NCBI GenBank assembly: GCA_000383815.1
Contig: KB912776.1
Location: 16,128 to 63,034 of the forward strand
Direction of reading: 5' to 3'
Origin: an actinobacterium SCGC AAA027-J17
Lineage (GTDB): Bacteria > Actinomycetota > Actinomycetes > Nanopelagicales > Nanopelagicaceae
DNA: 46,907 nt
Shown here: one piece after another, positions 44,777-46,907 of the stretch
How positions within the stretch are numbered: the stretch's first letter is position 1
Layout of the letters: each line of letters opens with the position of its first letter
Made by a program: the position numbers and the translations under genes
The notes under the pieces: model-generated
Told to the model about the DNA's origin: nothing
Databases searched by the model: none
Seen by the model: only the letters and a program-made list of their open reading frames with translations

Positions 44777-46907
44777 TTAAACTACAAAATTTACTAATTT
44801 AGGCGCTACGGTAATTACCTTACTTACCTGTAATCCAGCTAGCGCACTCTTAATCTCAGCATTTTCTCTGCCTAATTTTTCTAGCTCCTCTTTTGAGATA
44901 TTAGGTGAGACCTCAATACGATCTTTGATCTTTCCATTTACTTGCAATATTGCAATCACATTATCAACACCTAGTAATGACTTATCAATTACTGGCCATC
45001 CCGCATTTGCAATCGCAGGTTTGTGTCCAAGCTTTTCCCACATATCTTCAGCGGTGTAAGGGGCAACTAGTGAAAGGCAGATGGCAATAGCCTCCGCTGC
45101 TTCACGAACTGCAGGGTCTGTTGGACCACACCCAGAATCAATTGCTTTTCTCGTGGCATTTACCAACTCCATAACTCTGGCAATTGCTACGTTAAATCTA
45201 AAGGATTCAACCGCTAACTCAATATCAGACAGTGATTTATGAGTTACCTTCCTTAGTTCAATATTTCCACTCTTAAAATCAACCCCGGCTTTGCTACTTA
45301 CATCCTGGCTAATTCGCCAAGCACGATTTAAAAACTTTAATGAACCAGCAGGTGATACATCTGCCCAATCAATATCATCCTCAGGAGGTGCGGCAAATAC
45401 CATCGATACACGAATCGCATCCACGCCATGCTTATCTAACTCATCAGATAACTTAACCAGATTTCCTCGACTCTTACTCATTGCTGAGCCATCCATTAAA
45501 ACCATTCCTTGATTTAAAAGGCGAGTAAATGGTTCGGTGAAGTTTAAAAGGCCAAGATCATGCAATACCTTGGTGAAAAAGCGGGAGTATAAAAGGTGCA
45601 AGATTGCATGGGTTACACCACCAACATACTGATCTACTGGTAGCCAAGTCTCAACTGATTTTTTATCAAAGGCCACATCATGATTATTAACTGATGTGTA
45701 ACGCAGGAAGTACCAAGAGGAGTCAACAAAGGTATCCATGGTGTCAGCATCTCGTTTGGCAGGGGCGTTGCACTTAGGGCATGCAACATTTACCCAATCT
45801 GAGGCTGCTCCCAAAGGAGATGTTCCCTTTGGCTTTAAATCCAAACCTTTAGCATCTGGTAACTCAACTGGTAGTTGTGATTGTGGAACTGGAACTAAAC
45901 CACAACTATCGCAATGAATAATTGGAATTGGTGTTCCCCAAAAACGCTGGCGTGAAATCAACCAATCACGAAGGCGGTAATTCTTGGTTGCTTTTCCAAG
46001 CTTTTTATCTGCCAGCTCAGAAATAATTTTATTTATTGCCTCATCTTTGGCTAAGCCAGTGATAGATCCAGAGTTAATAACCTTGCCATCACCATCGGTA
46101 GCAATACCTGAAGTATTTGGATCTTCTAAGCCGGTATCAATTACAACTCTTACTGGCAGTTTCATTGCTTTTGCAAAATCTAAATCTCGCTGATCATGCG
46201 CTGGAACTGCCATGATTGCACCAGTTCCATAATCAGCCAATACATAATCAGAGGCCCAAATTGGAATCTTTTCTCCATTTACTGGATTAATTGCATATCG
46301 ATTTAAAAAGACACCACTTTTTACTCGATCTGTTGCTAATCGATCAATATCAGAGGCCGCCTTGACACTTTCAACATACTTTTTAAACTCTGCCTCAACT
46401 GGCGTGCCAGCAACTAACTTTGCAGCTAATTCAGAGTCAGCGGCCACCACCATAAATGTTGCGCCATACAAAGTATCTGGCCTGGTGGTGTAAACAGTGA
46501 TGGTTTGCTCTAGCCCATCAACTGCAAAATCAACTTGAGCACCAGTTGATCTACCAATCCAATTGCGTTGCATTTGCAAGACTTTTTCTGGCCATGCACC
46601 CTCTAGCTGATCCATATCATCGAGCAGGCGATCGGCGTAATCGGTAATCTTTAAATACCACTGATTTAACTTCTTCTTTGTTACTGCGCTGTCACATCTT
46701 TCACAAAGACCGGCTACAACCTGTTCATTTGCTAATACAGTTTGGCAATCTGGGCACCAATTAACAGCTGAATCTTTTCGGTATGCCAAACCCTTTTCAA
46801 ACATCTGTAAAAACAACCATTGATTCCATTTGTAATACTCAGGATCACATGTGTGAAGTACTCGATCCCAATCAAAGGAGCAGGCGTATCTGCGCATCGA
46901 AGCTTTC
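44777..46907 (-). CDS. leuS: Leucyl-tRNA synthetase (N-terminus beyond window)
   Basis: Editing domain [23 protein letters not shown] (KMSKS-type), [28 protein letters not shown]; frame open through the window end. Confidence 0.96.
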   Translation of the reverse strand, partial: KASMRRYACSFDWDRVLHTCDPEYYKWNQWLFLQMFEKGLAYRKDSAVNWCPDCQTVLANEQVVAGLCERCDSAVTKKKLNQWYLKITDYADRLLDDMDQLEGAWPEKVLQMQRNWIGRSTGAQVDFAVDGLEQTITVYTTRPDTLYGATFMVVAADSELAAKLVAGTPVEAEFKKYVESVKAASDIDRLATDRVKSGVFLNRYAINPVNGEKIPIWASDYVLADYGTGAIMAVPAHDQRDLDFAKAMKLPVRVVIDTGLEDPNTSGIATDGDGKVINSGSITGLAKDEAINKIISELADKKLGKATKNYRLRDWLISRQRFWGTPIPIIHCDSCGLVPVPQSQLPVELPDAKGLDLKPKGTSPLGAASDWVNVACPKCNAPAKRDADTMDTFVDSSWYFLRYTSVNNHDVAFDKKSVETWLPVDQYVGGVTHAILHLLYSRFFTKVLHDLGLLNFTEPFTRLLNQGMVLMDGSAMSKSRGNLVKLSDELDKHGVDAIRVSMVFAAPPEDDIDWADVSPAGSLKFLNRAWRISQDVSSKAGVDFKSGNIELRKVTHKSLSDIELAVESFRFNVAIARVMELVNATRKAIDSGCGPTDPAVREAAEAIAICLSLVAPYTAEDMWEKLGHKPAIANAGWPVIDKSLLGVDNVIAILQVNGKIKDRIEVSPNISKEELEKLGRENAEIKSALAGLQVSKVITVAPKLVNFVV

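Noticed and set aside
1-46907. CRISPR arrays, tRNA/rRNA genes, IS elements, integrases
   Set aside because: None seen: no spaced direct-repeat arrays, no recognisable tRNA/rRNA, no transposase or integrase motifs in any ORF. A tRNAscan/CRISPR scan would settle it.

Overview
The window looks like a low-GC, gene-dense actinobacterial chromosome, probably a freshwater acI/Nanopelagicales-type lineage. That placement is inferred from gene content (heliorhodopsin, FMN riboswitch with ribD-ribE-ribBA-ribH, DUF6504-dnaE2, leuS); no search was run. Main blocks: (1) 0.1-9.6 kb, a sugar/sugar-acid uptake and catabolism cluster; (2) 9.8-17.4 kb, a defence-like island with a PNKP-like HAD phosphatase, a HEPN-STAND-TPR-cold-shock protein, a GmrSD-type DUF262/DUF1524 protein and an Eco47II-family REase divergent from an HTH-C5-methyltransferase; (3) 17.6-17.75 kb, an unannotated structured RNA that I read as a SAM-I/SAM-IV superfamily riboswitch ahead of a 68-aa orphan ORF; (4) 18-20.4 kb, a membrane exonuclease/TerB-like cluster; (5) the riboflavin operon; (6) two small TA-like pairs, heliorhodopsin, and a PQQ-type sugar dehydrogenase with a perfect 13-bp inverted repeat over its promoter and start codon; (7) DUF2256/FeS-BCP photolyase/TspO; (8) an SOS-boxed DUF6504-dnaE2 cassette, SRAP, a secreted HNH nuclease and partial leuS. 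A recurring rule, TAnnnT-N5..7-start codon, indicates widespread leaderless transcription and corrects several start sites. Best leads: the SAM-type riboswitch with an orphan target, the operator centred on the methyltransferase ATG, and the HEPN-STAND-TPR-CSD protein. Five small ORFs missing from the ORF track were found by hand translation. All calls come from reading the sequence; no database search or folding program was used.
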